Of a stretch of 64,000 nucleotides of DNA, positions 55,861 to 64,000 are shown in pieces (positions within the stretch are counted from its first letter, which is position 1; the number at the start of each line of letters is the position of its first letter). The notes below the pieces were generated by a model, which was not told the DNA's origin, searched no databases, and saw nothing but the letters and a program-made list of their open reading frames with translations. Origin of the DNA: Methylobacter sp. (GTDB lineage Bacteria > Pseudomonadota > Gammaproteobacteria > Methylococcales > Methylomonadaceae); contig JAUYMY010000053.1 of the NCBI GenBank assembly GCA_030699385.1, positions 1-64,000 on the forward strand, given 5' to 3'. The translations under genes were made by a program, and so were the position numbers.

Positions 55861-58800
55861 CTATGCCCACTCCGCACACAAACTCTCGGCCTGCTCCAAC
55901 ACCAATTGCACGGCCTCTTCTTGTTGCGCAGGCGGGTATTTATATTTGCGCAGTATCCGTTTCACCATCAATCTCAGGCTGGCACGAACACTTTCGCGCA
56001 CCGACCAATCGACACTGGTGCTTTTGCGTAAACTTTCCGCCAGTTCATGGGCGATAAGCTTCAGGGTTTCATCACCCAGTTCGCGCACCGACTCTTCGTT
56101 ATTAGCCAGAGCATCATAAAAAGCCAGTTCGTCATTGTTAAGGCCAAGGTCGTCGCCTCGGCTCACCGCTTCTTTAAACTTCTTCGCCATCTGTATCAGC
56201 TCTTCCATGACTTGCGCAGTTTCGATGGAACGGTTCTGATAACGCTTGATGACGTTGGCGAGCAACTCTGAAAACTTGTTCTGTTGCACGACATTACTGG
56301 CAAATCGGCTTTTAATTTCCCCTTCCAACAAACGCTCCAGCAATTCTACCGCCAGATTACGCTCCGGCAGATTGCGCACGTCGTTTAGAAAGTCTTCGTC
56401 CAGAATACCGATATTCGGCTTATCCAGACCGACGGCGTTGAAAATATCGACCACTTCTTCCGACACCACCGCCGCGCCGATAATCTGGCGTATTGCCAGT
56501 TCGCGCTGTTCATTGCTTTTCTTTTTGCTGCTGACTTCCTTCTTGGTCAGCAACACCTTAACCGCCTGGAAGAAGGCCACTTCTTCACGCACCGCTTTAG
56601 CTTCATCCAGCGTACAACATAAAGTAAAGGCTTTCGACATCGCCAAGGCCGTATCACCGAAGCGCTTTTTGCCGTCCTTGATGCCGAGTATATGGTTGGC
56701 GGTTTTCGCCAGCATCGTGTGGCCGCCGGTCAGGAATTCGCTGTAATCAAATTGATGCAGCAGAGCGCGCAGAATATCGATTTTTTCTTCCAGCACCGCG
56801 TAGGCTTCATAAGCATCGACCGTCAGACGTCCGCGCCCCTTGCTGGCGGTGTATTCCTTTAACGCTTGTTGCAGGTCATTGGCGATACCGATGTAATCAA
56901 CCACCAAGCCGCCTTGTTTGTCGCGGAATACCCGATTGACTCGGGCAATGGCCTGCATCAGGTTATGGCCTTTCATCGGCTTGTCTACGTACATCGTATG
57001 TACGCACGGCGCATCAAAGCCGGTCAGCCACATATCACGCACAATCACCAGCCGCATCGGATCATCGGGGTCTTTGAAGCGTTTTTCCAGTCGTTTTTTG
57101 ACTTGCTTGGAATAGATATGCGGCCTTAACAACGCCTTGTCGCTGGCGGAACCGGTCATTACCACCTTGATGACACCCTTTTCCGGGTCTTCATCATGCC
57201 AATCCGGCCGCAAGGCGATGATCGCGTTATACAGATGCACAGCGATGTCACGGCTCATCGCGACAATCATGGCTTTACCCGCTTGCGCTTGGCTGCGTTC
57301 TTCAAAGTGCGCCACCAGATCGGCCGCCACTTGCTGAATGCGCGGCTCAGCACCGACAATGCCTTCCAGCGCTGCCCAGCGGCTTTTTAATCGGGCTTGC
57401 TGATCCTCTTCTTCATCTTCCGCCAGCTCGTCCACTTCCGTATCAATGTCCGGTAATGACTCGGCTTTTAAGCCCAATTTAGCCAAGCGTGACTCAAAAT
57501 AAATGGCAACCGTAGCGCCATCATCCCGCGCCTGCTGCATATCGTAGATATGGATGTAATCACCAAATACCGCACGTGTATCGCGGTCTTCGGAAGACAC
57601 CGGCGTACCGGTAAAAGCGACAAAAGTGGCATTAGGCAACGCATCACGCAAATGCTGAGCATAGCCCACTTGATAATAGGCCGCCCCATCTGCGACAGCG
57701 CCGGGTTGCGCCGACGGGGCGAGGTTTAACACGCCATCCCGTGGCTTTCGAGTTTTAAGCTTGGCAGCAAAACCGTACTGGGTGCGGTGCGCTTCATCAG
57801 CAATGACCACAATATTATGCCGCGCCGATAGCACCGGAAAATTGTCTTCATCTTCACCCGGCATAAACTTCTGGATAGTGGCAAACACGATACCGCCGGA
57901 CGGGCGATTCGCTAACTTGGCGCGTAAATCCTGCCGGGTTTCGCCCTGTATCGGTTGTTCGCGCAATAAATCCTGCGCCAGCGAAAACACGCCAAACAAT
58001 TGCCCATCCAGATCATTGCGGTCGGTAATCACTACGATAGTCGGATTCTCCATCGCCACCTCGCGCATTACACGAGCGGCAAAGCAGGTCATGGTGATGC
58101 TTTTTCCGGAACCTTGGGTATGCCAAACCACACCGCCTTTTTGACTGCCGCCGGGCCTGGATGCCGCGATGACCTGACTGATGGCCAAACGCACCGCATG
58201 AAATTGGTGATACCCGGCGATCTTCTTCACCAGCGTGCCGTCATCTTCAAACAGCACAAAAAAGCGCAAAAAATCCAGCAAATAAACCGGCGCCAATACC
58301 CCGCGAATCAGCGTCTCCAGCTCATTAAATTGACCCAGTGGATCAAGCGTCACCCCGTCGATGGTACGCCAAGCCATAAAGCGCTCCGCATCAGCAGACA
58401 AGGAACCCATCAGCGCTTCCGTGCCATCCGACACCACCAGTATTTCGTTGTACTGGAACACCTCCGCTATCTGTTCCTTGTAAGTTTGTATCTGCTCGTA
58501 AGCTTTCCAAACATCGGCGCTCATGTCGGCCGGGTTCTTCAACTCCAGCAACACCAGCGGCAAACCGTTAACGAATAAAATAATATCCGGGCGGCGGGTC
58601 ACTTTGGCGCCTTTAATCGAAAACTGATTAATCGCCAGCCACTCATTGGCCGTGGCATCCTCAAAGTCGATCAACCGGACAAAATCGCCGCGCGTCTCGC
58701 CGTCTTGTTGATATTGCACCGGCACACCATTGACTAACAGCCGATGAAAATGACGATTAGCCGCCAACAATACCGGCGTATCCAGATTCAGCACCTGCTG

Positions 58801-59004
58801 CAACGCATCTTCACGAGCAACCTGCGGCACCCGAGGATTAAGCCGGTTGATCGCATCGCGCAAACGTTGCACCAAAACCACCTGAACGTAATTGCTGCGC
58901 TCCGGCGCATTGCCATCAACTGCAATATCAGGGCCATAGACAGCCGTATAGCCGACATCCGCCAGCCAGGCTAAAGTTTCTTGTTCCAGTTGGTCTTCGG
59001 TCAT
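55861..59004 (-). CDS. hsdR: Type I restriction enzyme R subunit
   Basis: This encodes 1047 residues. The N-terminal endonuclease domain has [20 protein letters not shown] (PD-ExK type), followed by superfamily 2 helicase motifs: [15 protein letters not shown] (Walker A), [12 protein letters not shown] (DEAH) and [20 protein letters not shown]. With HsdM and HsdS it translocates and cuts unmethylated DNA. GGAAGTGA precedes the ATG. It is last in the operon, 211 bases after fic, and that gap holds a perfect 20-bp inverted repeat. The reading frame is intact. Confidence 0.95.
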   Translation of the reverse strand: MTEDQLEQETLAWLADVGYTAVYGPDIAVDGNAPERSNYVQVVLVQRLRDAINRLNPRVPQVAREDALQQVLNLDTPVLLAANRHFHRLLVNGVPVQYQQDGETRGDFVRLIDFEDATANEWLAINQFSIKGAKVTRRPDIILFVNGLPLVLLELKNPADMSADVWKAYEQIQTYKEQIAEVFQYNEILVVSDGTEALMGSLSADAERFMAWRTIDGVTLDPLGQFNELETLIRGVLAPVYLLDFLRFFVLFEDDGTLVKKIAGYHQFHAVRLAISQVIAASRPGGSQKGGVVWHTQGSGKSITMTCFAARVMREVAMENPTIVVITDRNDLDGQLFGVFSLAQDLLREQPIQGETRQDLRAKLANRPSGGIVFATIQKFMPGEDEDNFPVLSARHNIVVIADEAHRTQYGFAAKLKTRKPRDGVLNLAPSAQPGAVADGAAYYQVGYAQHLRDALPNATFVAFTGTPVSSEDRDTRAVFGDYIHIYDMQQARDDGATVAIYFESRLAKLGLKAESLPDIDTEVDELAEDEEEDQQARLKSRWAALEGIVGAEPRIQQVAADLVAHFEERSQAQAGKAMIVAMSRDIAVHLYNAIIALRPDWHDEDPEKGVIKVVMTGSASDKALLRPHIYSKQVKKRLEKRFKDPDDPMRLVIVRDMWLTGFDAPCVHTMYVDKPMKGHNLMQAIARVNRVFRDKQGGLVVDYIGIANDLQQALKEYTASKGRGRLTVDAYEAYAVLEEKIDILRALLHQFDYSEFLTGGHTMLAKTANHILGIKDGKKRFGDTALAMSKAFTLCCTLDEAKAVREEVAFFQAVKVLLTKKEVSSKKKSNEQRELAIRQIIGAAVVSEEVVDIFNAVGLDKPNIGILDEDFLNDVRNLPERNLAVELLERLLEGEIKSRFASNVVQQNKFSELLANVIKRYQNRSIETAQVMEELIQMAKKFKEAVSRGDDLGLNNDELAFYDALANNEESVRELGDETLKLIAHELAESLRKSTSVDWSVRESVRASLRLMVKRILRKYKYPPAQQEEAVQLVLEQAESLCAEWA

Positions 59005-59135
59005 TTGTTCACTTCCATTTCGCCAAATATATTAAATGCTGCTGAGTATAGAAAAAGGAATTTTTTATACATCAAAGCAAGCAGAAAATTCTTTCCAGTC
59101 GGTTTTTGCTCACGTTTGTCACAGTAAAAAGCTTT

Positions 59136-59196
59136 ACATGACTCTCTTATCATGTAAAAAATGTTAGTTATTTTTAACATGATAAGAGAGTCATGT
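59136..59196. repeat. Perfect 20-bp inverted repeat between fic and hsdR
   Basis: ACATGACTCTCTTATCATGT (59136-59155) and its exact reverse complement (59177-59196) enclose a 21-base AT-rich loop. Each arm is itself partly palindromic (ACATGA...TCATGT). The minus-strand transcript would form a long stem about 130 bases before the hsdR start. It could be a terminator-attenuator that lowers HsdR, a protein binding site or a recombination site. Confidence 0.9.
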
Positions 59197-59215
59197 TAAA
59201 AACATCAGCATGATG

Positions 59216-60295
59216 TCAGCGCACCAAGATATCGAAAAAAGCATCATTGATATAATAATTCTCCCTCCACACCGCCTGCTCCCGTAATAAACCTGCCTCG
59301 GTCAGTGCTCGCAAATACTTGGTGCAAGTCTGTCTTGAACCCAGCCCGGCTTCTTCCAGAAATCGAACTTTGCAGTAAGGGTGGCGAAATACCACATCCA
59401 AAATACCTGCCACTTGCACCTTCGGCAACACTCCTTCCGCTCGGGCAGCCGCATCACGCATCAACGCCTCAATCGCCACGATACGCGCGCAAGTCACATG
59501 CGACGTGCTCTCTACCGCACGCAACATGAACAACACCCAGGGTTCCCACTCGCCACGCTCGGTCACGCCAGCCAAACCCCGGTAGTAATCGCCCTTGTTA
59601 TCCATGATGTAGCGCGACAAATATACAATCGGTACATCGAGCAGTTTTTCGGATAGCAGCAGCAAAATATTCAAAATTCGCCCCACCCGACCATTGCCGT
59701 CGGGGAACGGGTGTATCGCTTCAAACTGGTAATGCATCACCGCCAGACGCACCAACGGATCCAGTTCGGATGGCTCGTTGATAAATCGCTCCAAATTCGC
59801 CAGCTTGTCACGAATTACCTTTTCGCCTTCCGGCGGGGTGTAAATCGTTTCGCCCATTGGATTGGACAAATGCGTACCCGGTAAACGGCGCAAACCGTCA
59901 TCCGCCTGCTTCACAACACGATATAAATTTTCGAACAATCGCGTGGTCAGCGGCATATCGTCCTTTACCCACTGAAACCCTGCCCACAGCGCATCCTTGT
60001 AATGCAACACCTCTTTGGTCGGCGCATCGGCGCCTTCGCCATTGTTGGCAAAACCTCGAAACAGCGCATCGTTGGTGGTGACGATATTTTCAATTTCCGA
60101 TGACAGCTTGGCTTCCTGTAGCCCCAGCGCCTGTATCAACACAGCCTGATTGGGCAATTGCCGTGCCGCGCCTTTCAAATCGGCCAAGGCGGCACGCGCG
60201 GCGATGGTCTGTTTCAATACAGCCTTGGTTTCCAAGTCAAGCTGCGGCGGCAACAAAGGCAAATCGTTGTAGGGCTGGTTACGGTCAAATGGCAT
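59216..60295 (-). CDS. Fic family AMP-transferase with inhibitory helix
   Basis: This encodes 359 residues. The Fic core is HPFPDGNGRVGR at 195-206, complete for catalysis. The N-terminal part has SSEIEN at 65-70, matching the (S/T)xxxE(G/N) inhibitory motif, so it is a class II, self-inhibited Fic. A C-terminal winged helix (GLGSRQTCTKYLRALTEAGL) follows, as in SoFic-like proteins. It transfers AMP to hydroxyl side chains of target proteins. The start overlaps the hsdS stop (TAATG), so it is translated with the restriction genes. The target is unknown. Confidence 0.92.
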   Translation of the reverse strand: MPFDRNQPYNDLPLLPPQLDLETKAVLKQTIAARAALADLKGAARQLPNQAVLIQALGLQEAKLSSEIENIVTTNDALFRGFANNGEGADAPTKEVLHYKDALWAGFQWVKDDMPLTTRLFENLYRVVKQADDGLRRLPGTHLSNPMGETIYTPPEGEKVIRDKLANLERFINEPSELDPLVRLAVMHYQFEAIHPFPDGNGRVGRILNILLLLSEKLLDVPIVYLSRYIMDNKGDYYRGLAGVTERGEWEPWVLFMLRAVESTSHVTCARIVAIEALMRDAAARAEGVLPKVQVAGILDVVFRHPYCKVRFLEEAGLGSRQTCTKYLRALTEAGLLREQAVWRENYYINDAFFDILVR

Positions 60296-61560
60296 TAGGA
60301 GGCCTCGTTCAAGTGAGTTTCGGTATCGGGCAGGCGGAGTTGGCCGGAGATTAGGCGGGGGAGTAAGGTGTCGCGGAGGGTGGCTAGGGTTTGGGCTTGA
60401 TCAGAATTAGTTTGTCGACGACAAGCAAGTGATTCTGCGATTTCCGAATAAATAAGCAGTATATTAATTGGCGGACATGCAAATTGAAAAGATCCAATGC
60501 CATCTTTTGATAAATGTAAAACTGTTGTTCCCGAAGTATGTGCAAAAGTATGGGATTGAAATACATCTGTTCTGAACAAACCATACAGATATTGCCGATT
60601 CATAACTCGTGGGGTTGGCCTGACAATACCGACATCCAAAGAAGCCACAAGGGTTTGATAGTCTGAAACTCCTACAACAATTGCTGGTTTTCCGATTAAC
60701 TCAGCGGCTTGTGTTACATCCGTATATGCAACAATTAGATCGCCAGGCTCTACAACTTGATTTGGCTTATAAGAACCTTTGTAAGGTTTAAAGCCATCCA
60801 TGCGAAATCCGCCACCACGTTCAAATGATTTCAATGACACAAGTGCCGTGTGATGAGATTCTGCCAATTCAGAACTTTTGTAGGACTTTCCTTTTATCAC
60901 TTCAGCTACTTCAGAAATTCTCGTAACCTGCCATCCACTCGGCACCAAGCCCAGTTCTGATTCTTCAAAGCTGTCGGGGAAGAGCGCGGCGGTTTCGGCA
61001 TCCATACCTTCCGGCTCGCGGCCTTGCTGTTTGGCATACACCGGGTCGAAGTCCACGAACCAGGATTTAAACAGCGCCTGGGCGATAGCTTCGAGGGTGG
61101 CGTTGGTTTCGCGTAGCAAGGAAATCCGGTCGTCGAGTACCTCCAATAATTCAACAATATTGTCCTGATCGGGTCGTGGCGGCAATCGAAGCTGAATCGA
61201 GTATATGTAATTTCTATTTAACGATGGCTGCGCACTGCCAGAGTTATAAGCGGCAAGATCTAGCGTCTGTAAAACGTAGTAAGCGAATCGCGGACTGTTG
61301 CCCAAGAAGTCGGTGACGTAAAGACATGTGTTATGCGGCCAAAAATCAACATTGGAACAATGTACGCGCCCGATTGATGCTCCGCTCCTTCCAATCACGA
61401 CCCCCGGACCGCTTGCCTTAGCCTTGTTGTGGGTGCCATTCTGTCCAGCAGAACCCATAACTGGTATTACCCCCGGCAGTTGTTCGCTTGCAGTTAGATC
61501 GTGTCCTCGTTGTAAACGGACAAATTCACCTAAGGTACAGTCCTTCCAATCAAAACTCAT
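60295..61560 (-). CDS. hsdS: Type I restriction enzyme specificity subunit
   Basis: This encodes 421 residues with two target recognition domains: one from about 1-135 (WKDCTLGEFVRLQRG), closed by the conserved helix LEVLDDRISLLRETNATLEA and the FKSWFVDFDP block, and one from about 205-375 (LGLVPSGWQVTRISEVAEVI), closed by a second helix (TLATLRDTLLPRLISGQL). It sets the bipartite DNA target; the second half is AT-richer than the first, consistent with domain swapping. It overlaps the MNT gene by four bases (ATGA) and fic by one. Confidence 0.93.
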   Translation of the reverse strand: MSFDWKDCTLGEFVRLQRGHDLTASEQLPGVIPVMGSAGQNGTHNKAKASGPGVVIGRSGASIGRVHCSNVDFWPHNTCLYVTDFLGNSPRFAYYVLQTLDLAAYNSGSAQPSLNRNYIYSIQLRLPPRPDQDNIVELLEVLDDRISLLRETNATLEAIAQALFKSWFVDFDPVYAKQQGREPEGMDAETAALFPDSFEESELGLVPSGWQVTRISEVAEVIKGKSYKSSELAESHHTALVSLKSFERGGGFRMDGFKPYKGSYKPNQVVEPGDLIVAYTDVTQAAELIGKPAIVVGVSDYQTLVASLDVGIVRPTPRVMNRQYLYGLFRTDVFQSHTFAHTSGTTVLHLSKDGIGSFQFACPPINILLIYSEIAESLACRRQTNSDQAQTLATLRDTLLPRLISGQLRLPDTETHLNEAS

Positions 61561-61910
61561 ACCCCAATCCTCCCATCTTCTGTCTTAGCATCCTGCACCA
61601 CCACATAATTGTCTGCAATTTCGGCATGAAAATCGTTGGGAATCCTCGCCCAATCGACCAATTGCACAATGATGGGCAGGTTGCTTTCCGAAAACGCCTC
61701 GATGACCTCGTAAAGATTGTTTTGTCCACGGCTCAAGTCTTCAGGCTGGCGCACCACTAAATCAAGATCGCTGGCTTCGTAATAATCGCCGTTGACCCGA
61801 CTGCCATACGCCCAAACTTCCGCGCATGGTAAATGTGTCTGCAAAATGGTTTGAACCATGTGCAAATAGCGCGCCGGCAAATGTAATTTAGAGGTTTCAA
61901 CGACTGACAT
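61557..61910 (-). CDS. mntA: MNT nucleotidyltransferase antitoxin
   Basis: This encodes 117 residues of the minimal nucleotidyltransferase fold with the GSx10DxD motif complete (G36-S37, D48, D50; WAYGSRVNGDYYEASDLDLV). In HEPN/MNT systems this protein AMPylates the HEPN toxin near its active-site tyrosine and so silences it. Its start overlaps the HEPN gene by 14 bases, and its stop overlaps hsdS. The pair is a toxin-antitoxin module within the restriction operon. Confidence 0.9.
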   Translation of the reverse strand: MSVVETSKLHLPARYLHMVQTILQTHLPCAEVWAYGSRVNGDYYEASDLDLVVRQPEDLSRGQNNLYEVIEAFSESNLPIIVQLVDWARIPNDFHAEIADNYVVVQDAKTEDGRIGV

Positions 61911-62343
61911 TGTCCGCCTCTTTGCCCAATTTACGTTCTAAAACATCAGCTAAGGTTGCAATGTCCTGTAAAAAAGCAGGAATCAGTATCAGTGTTTCGT
62001 TAGCAAACTGTTCGCCGTAATCGTGCGCGGTGTTATTGCGGTTGTCGCGATAAGAGAACCAGCGCTCGACTTCGGGCAGCGTTAGCAAATCATGTACGGC
62101 GGCCAGTCGCAGAATGTCTTTAACCGGTGTGGATTCTAATTTCTTGCCGCCGTGACCATAGGCTTTTAGCGCTTTCTTGAGTAATTTAAACGCAGTTTCT
62201 TGGGTTAGCTCGTAACCCTTAATAATGGCGTTGCGAAAGACCTCCTGCTCAATACTGTCGCCTTCGGCTTGTTGATAAAACCGCAGCGAGGATTCCAAGG
62301 TTTTCATACATCGTCGCAGTTGATTGATATTCAAATACAGCAT
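61897..62343 (-). CDS. hepT: HEPN toxin of a HEPN/MNT pair (HI0074-like)
   Basis: This encodes 148 helical residues. The motif Rx4HxY is RNNTAHDY at 102-109, so the catalytic Arg, His and the AMP-accepting Tyr are all present. It is a ribonuclease toxin neutralised by the MNT partner downstream. The start at 62343 has a strong GGAGG seven bases before it. The start overlaps the truncated DUF1016 ORF. Confidence 0.9.
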   Translation of the reverse strand: MLYLNINQLRRCMKTLESSLRFYQQAEGDSIEQEVFRNAIIKGYELTQETAFKLLKKALKAYGHGGKKLESTPVKDILRLAAVHDLLTLPEVERWFSYRDNRNNTAHDYGEQFANETLILIPAFLQDIATLADVLERKLGKEADNVSR

Positions 62344-62825
62344 GGTTTTACCTCCATTGGGATGCGTTGTTTGACATTAAAATTCATAGCCCAACAAAGC
62401 GTGACGGGGTTTGCAACCCCGTCACTCACGTTTTGAAAGCCATTGAAGTATTCAAACATTTCGGTCGGGGTTGCAAACCCCGACCAGCATCGGGGTATTT
62501 TTAGATCGTGCGTTTGTGCCACCGCTTGTGGCACAAATTGTTCAGGTTGCGGATAGGCGCGGTAAAAACCCAGCATGCGCTTGAGGTTGCGCTCGGAAAA
62601 ACCTTTGAGCTCTGGCAATTCGTTGTGCAAATCAATGGCTAGTTTAGGAATTACTCCGGCTCCCCAGCCTTTTTCTTGCTGCCGGGTATGCAATACTTGG
62701 CCGATTTCCCAATATAGCCGTAATAATTCGGCGTTCACCGCCAACAAGGCACGTACTTGGGCGCCCTGAATTCGAGTCTTGATGTCAGTCAACAGGTAAC
62801 TGTAGAACTGCATGTCAGAACTCAT
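62331..62825 (-). pseudogene. Truncated DUF1016 (YhcG-like) protein ending in a repeat
   Basis: This encodes 164 residues. Residues 1-104 are a normal DUF1016 N-terminal domain (SYLLTDIKTRIQGAQVRALL, LYWEIGQVLHTRQ, LKGFSERNLKRMLGFYRAYP). The C-terminal PDDEXK nuclease half of about 200 residues is gone; from about residue 108 the reading is the translation of a family C paired hairpin (62398-62490) and then of the HEPN leader. YhcG-type proteins often accompany type I R-M genes. Its start overlaps the hsdM stop by 11 bases. Nuclease function must be lost; the N-domain might still be made. Confidence 0.85.
62398..62490. repeat. Family C paired hairpin, diverged copy within the DUF1016 remnant
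   Basis: Two hairpins, GACGGGGTTTGCAACCCCGTC (first 20 bases from 62402) and GGTCGGGGTTGCAAACCCCG (from about 62463), flank a spacer starting ACGTTTTGA and ending AAACATTTC. The copies at 2730-2815, 4097-4183 and 4499-4585 have the same order of parts with GGGGCATG and GGGGTACAT stems. Confidence 0.75.
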
Positions 62826-64000
62826 ACCCCAACCCTCCCAACTTCTGCCGTATCAACTGATCCAATTCCGCGCCTTTCGCCATCTGCTCGCCCAGGGTTT
62901 CGGTCAGCTTTTGCATTTTCTCGGCAAAGGCTTCGTCATCGTCTTCAACCGCTTCTGCACCGACGTAGCGACCGGGCGTTAAAACATGGCCGTGTTCGGC
63001 GATTTCTGCCAGGGTGACGCTGCGACAGTAGCCAGCGACATCGGCGTAGGCTTCGCCTGAATGGCTCTCGCCACGCCATGCGGCCACGGTATTGGCAATT
63101 CTATCAATAACTTCATCGGTAAATTCGCATTGCACCCGGCTGATCATGCTGCCGAGTTTACGGGCGTCGATGAACAGGACTTCGCCTTGCCGGGCGCGTT
63201 TTTCCTTGACCAGAAACCACAGGCAGGCGGGGATTTGGGTGTTAAAAAACAGCTGGCCGGGCAGGGCGATCATCACCTCCACTTTGTCAGCATCGACCAT
63301 CGCGCGGCGAATGTCGCCTTCGCTGTTTTGGCTGGACGACATGGAGCCATTAGCCAATACGATACCGGCGCGGCCTGTCGGTTTAAGGTGATACAGCATG
63401 TGTTGCAGCCACGCGTAGTTGGCATTGCCCAGTGGCGGCGTACCATAAACCCAGCGCGGGTCGCCCTCCAGACTGCCGTGCCACCAATCGGAGATATTGA
63501 ACGGCGGATTGGCAAGCACAAAATCGGCGCGCAGATCGGGGTGTTGGTCACGCACAAAGGTGTCGGCAGGCTCTTTGCCCAAATTGAAGTCGATGCCGCG
63601 AATGGCCAGATTCATCGCCGCCAAGCGCCAAGTAGTCGGGTTGGCTTCCTGTCCGTAGATAGAAACATCGCCTAACTTGCCGCCGTGGGCTTCAATAAAT
63701 CTTTCAGATTGCACAAACATGCCGCCGGAGCCGCAGCAAGGGTCATACACTTGACCCTGATGCGGGGCAAGTACCGCGACTAAGGTTTTAACGATAGACG
63801 CAGGCGTGTAAAACTGTCCGCCGCGCTTACCTTCAGCACTGGCAAACTGACCCAGAAAATATTCATACACTTGCCCCAGCAGATCGCGGGCATGATTTTT
63901 AGCGGTATCGGTCGATTCGCCAAAGCCGATTTGTGAGACCAGATCAACCAGTTCGCCCAGTTTGCCGTCGGGCAGTTGCACACGGGCATAGCGTTTGTCG
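62815..64000 (-). CDS. hsdM: Type I DNA methyltransferase M subunit (partial)
   Basis: The gene runs off the right end of the window; about 394 C-terminal residues are visible. Adenine methyltransferase motifs are the SAM-binding [16 protein letters not shown] and the catalytic NPPFN ([16 protein letters not shown]); [20 protein letters not shown] is typical of HsdM. With HsdS it methylates the host target. It is the first visible gene of the operon and ends 11 bases into the DUF1016 ORF. The true start lies outside the window. Confidence 0.95.
   Translation of the reverse strand, partial: DKRYARVQLPDGKLGELVDLVSQIGFGESTDTAKNHARDLLGQVYEYFLGQFASAEGKRGGQFYTPASIVKTLVAVLAPHQGQVYDPCCGSGGMFVQSERFIEAHGGKLGDVSIYGQEANPTTWRLAAMNLAIRGIDFNLGKEPADTFVRDQHPDLRADFVLANPPFNISDWWHGSLEGDPRWVYGTPPLGNANYAWLQHMLYHLKPTGRAGIVLANGSMSSSQNSEGDIRRAMVDADKVEVMIALPGQLFFNTQIPACLWFLVKEKRARQGEVLFIDARKLGSMISRVQCEFTDEVIDRIANTVAAWRGESHSGEAYADVAGYCRSVTLAEIAEHGHVLTPGRYVGAEAVEDDDEAFAEKMQKLTETLGEQMAKGAELDQLIRQKLGGLGYEF

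Overview
The window is a chromosomal segment of a gammaproteobacterium. Supports are a fabA-fabB pair, a homodimeric-type pyruvate dehydrogenase (aceE-aceF-lpdA), a succinylase-branch dap operon, ttcA, prfB with the classical +1 frameshift, and type IV pilus minor-pilin genes. An OprC-type copper receptor beside a di-haem peroxidase, a GH17-GT2 glucan synthase and dense families of palindromic intergenic repeats would suit a Methylococcales methanotroph. No methane-oxidation gene lies in the window, so that placement is inference.

Layout. 1-4636: a secreted beta-propeller protein gene and a DUF29 gene in a repeat-rich stretch that also holds a frameshifted brnT toxin relic. 4637-10066: minor pilin operon fimT-pilW-pilX-pilV (minus) with pilE divergent; the PilV-like protein is very large and pilY1 is absent. 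10317-12902: a GGDEF-EAL protein convergent with a Crp/Fnr-type regulator. 13337-18051: di-haem peroxidase and copper receptor genes, divergent. 18071-28105: housekeeping genes (cysteine-cluster protein, PHP phosphoesterase, ABC exporter, slt, fabAB, ttcA, SAM hydrolase family, prfB). 28188-30293: an AT-rich three-gene islet (DUF262, HEPN nuclease, DUF4326) lying between prfB and lysS, genes that are often adjacent. 30410-41671: lysS, gcvP-gloB and an M48 protease/dap operon. 41878-55770: GH17-GT2 synthase, PDH operon, uppP, nadK-recN-agmatine deiminase and a small secreted protein. 55861-64000: a type I restriction-modification operon (minus), running hsdM (cut by the window end), truncated DUF1016, HEPN/MNT toxin-antitoxin, hsdS, fic, hsdR.

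How it fits together. Two accessory zones stand out. The islet at 28.2-30.3 kb pairs a ParB-like/DUF262 protein with a HEPN RNase candidate through a TAATG overlap, and looks like a compact defence or stress module. The type I R-M operon carries a second, unrelated HEPN system and a self-inhibited Fic AMP-transferase, all coupled by short overlaps, so several toxic effectors share one transcript with the restriction enzyme.

At least six repeat families occur. One 51-bp palindromic unit sits in frame three times inside dapC, and a relative forms the C-terminus of ttcA. Another repeat has replaced the C-terminal half of a DUF1016 gene. No rRNA, tRNA or CRISPR array was recognised.
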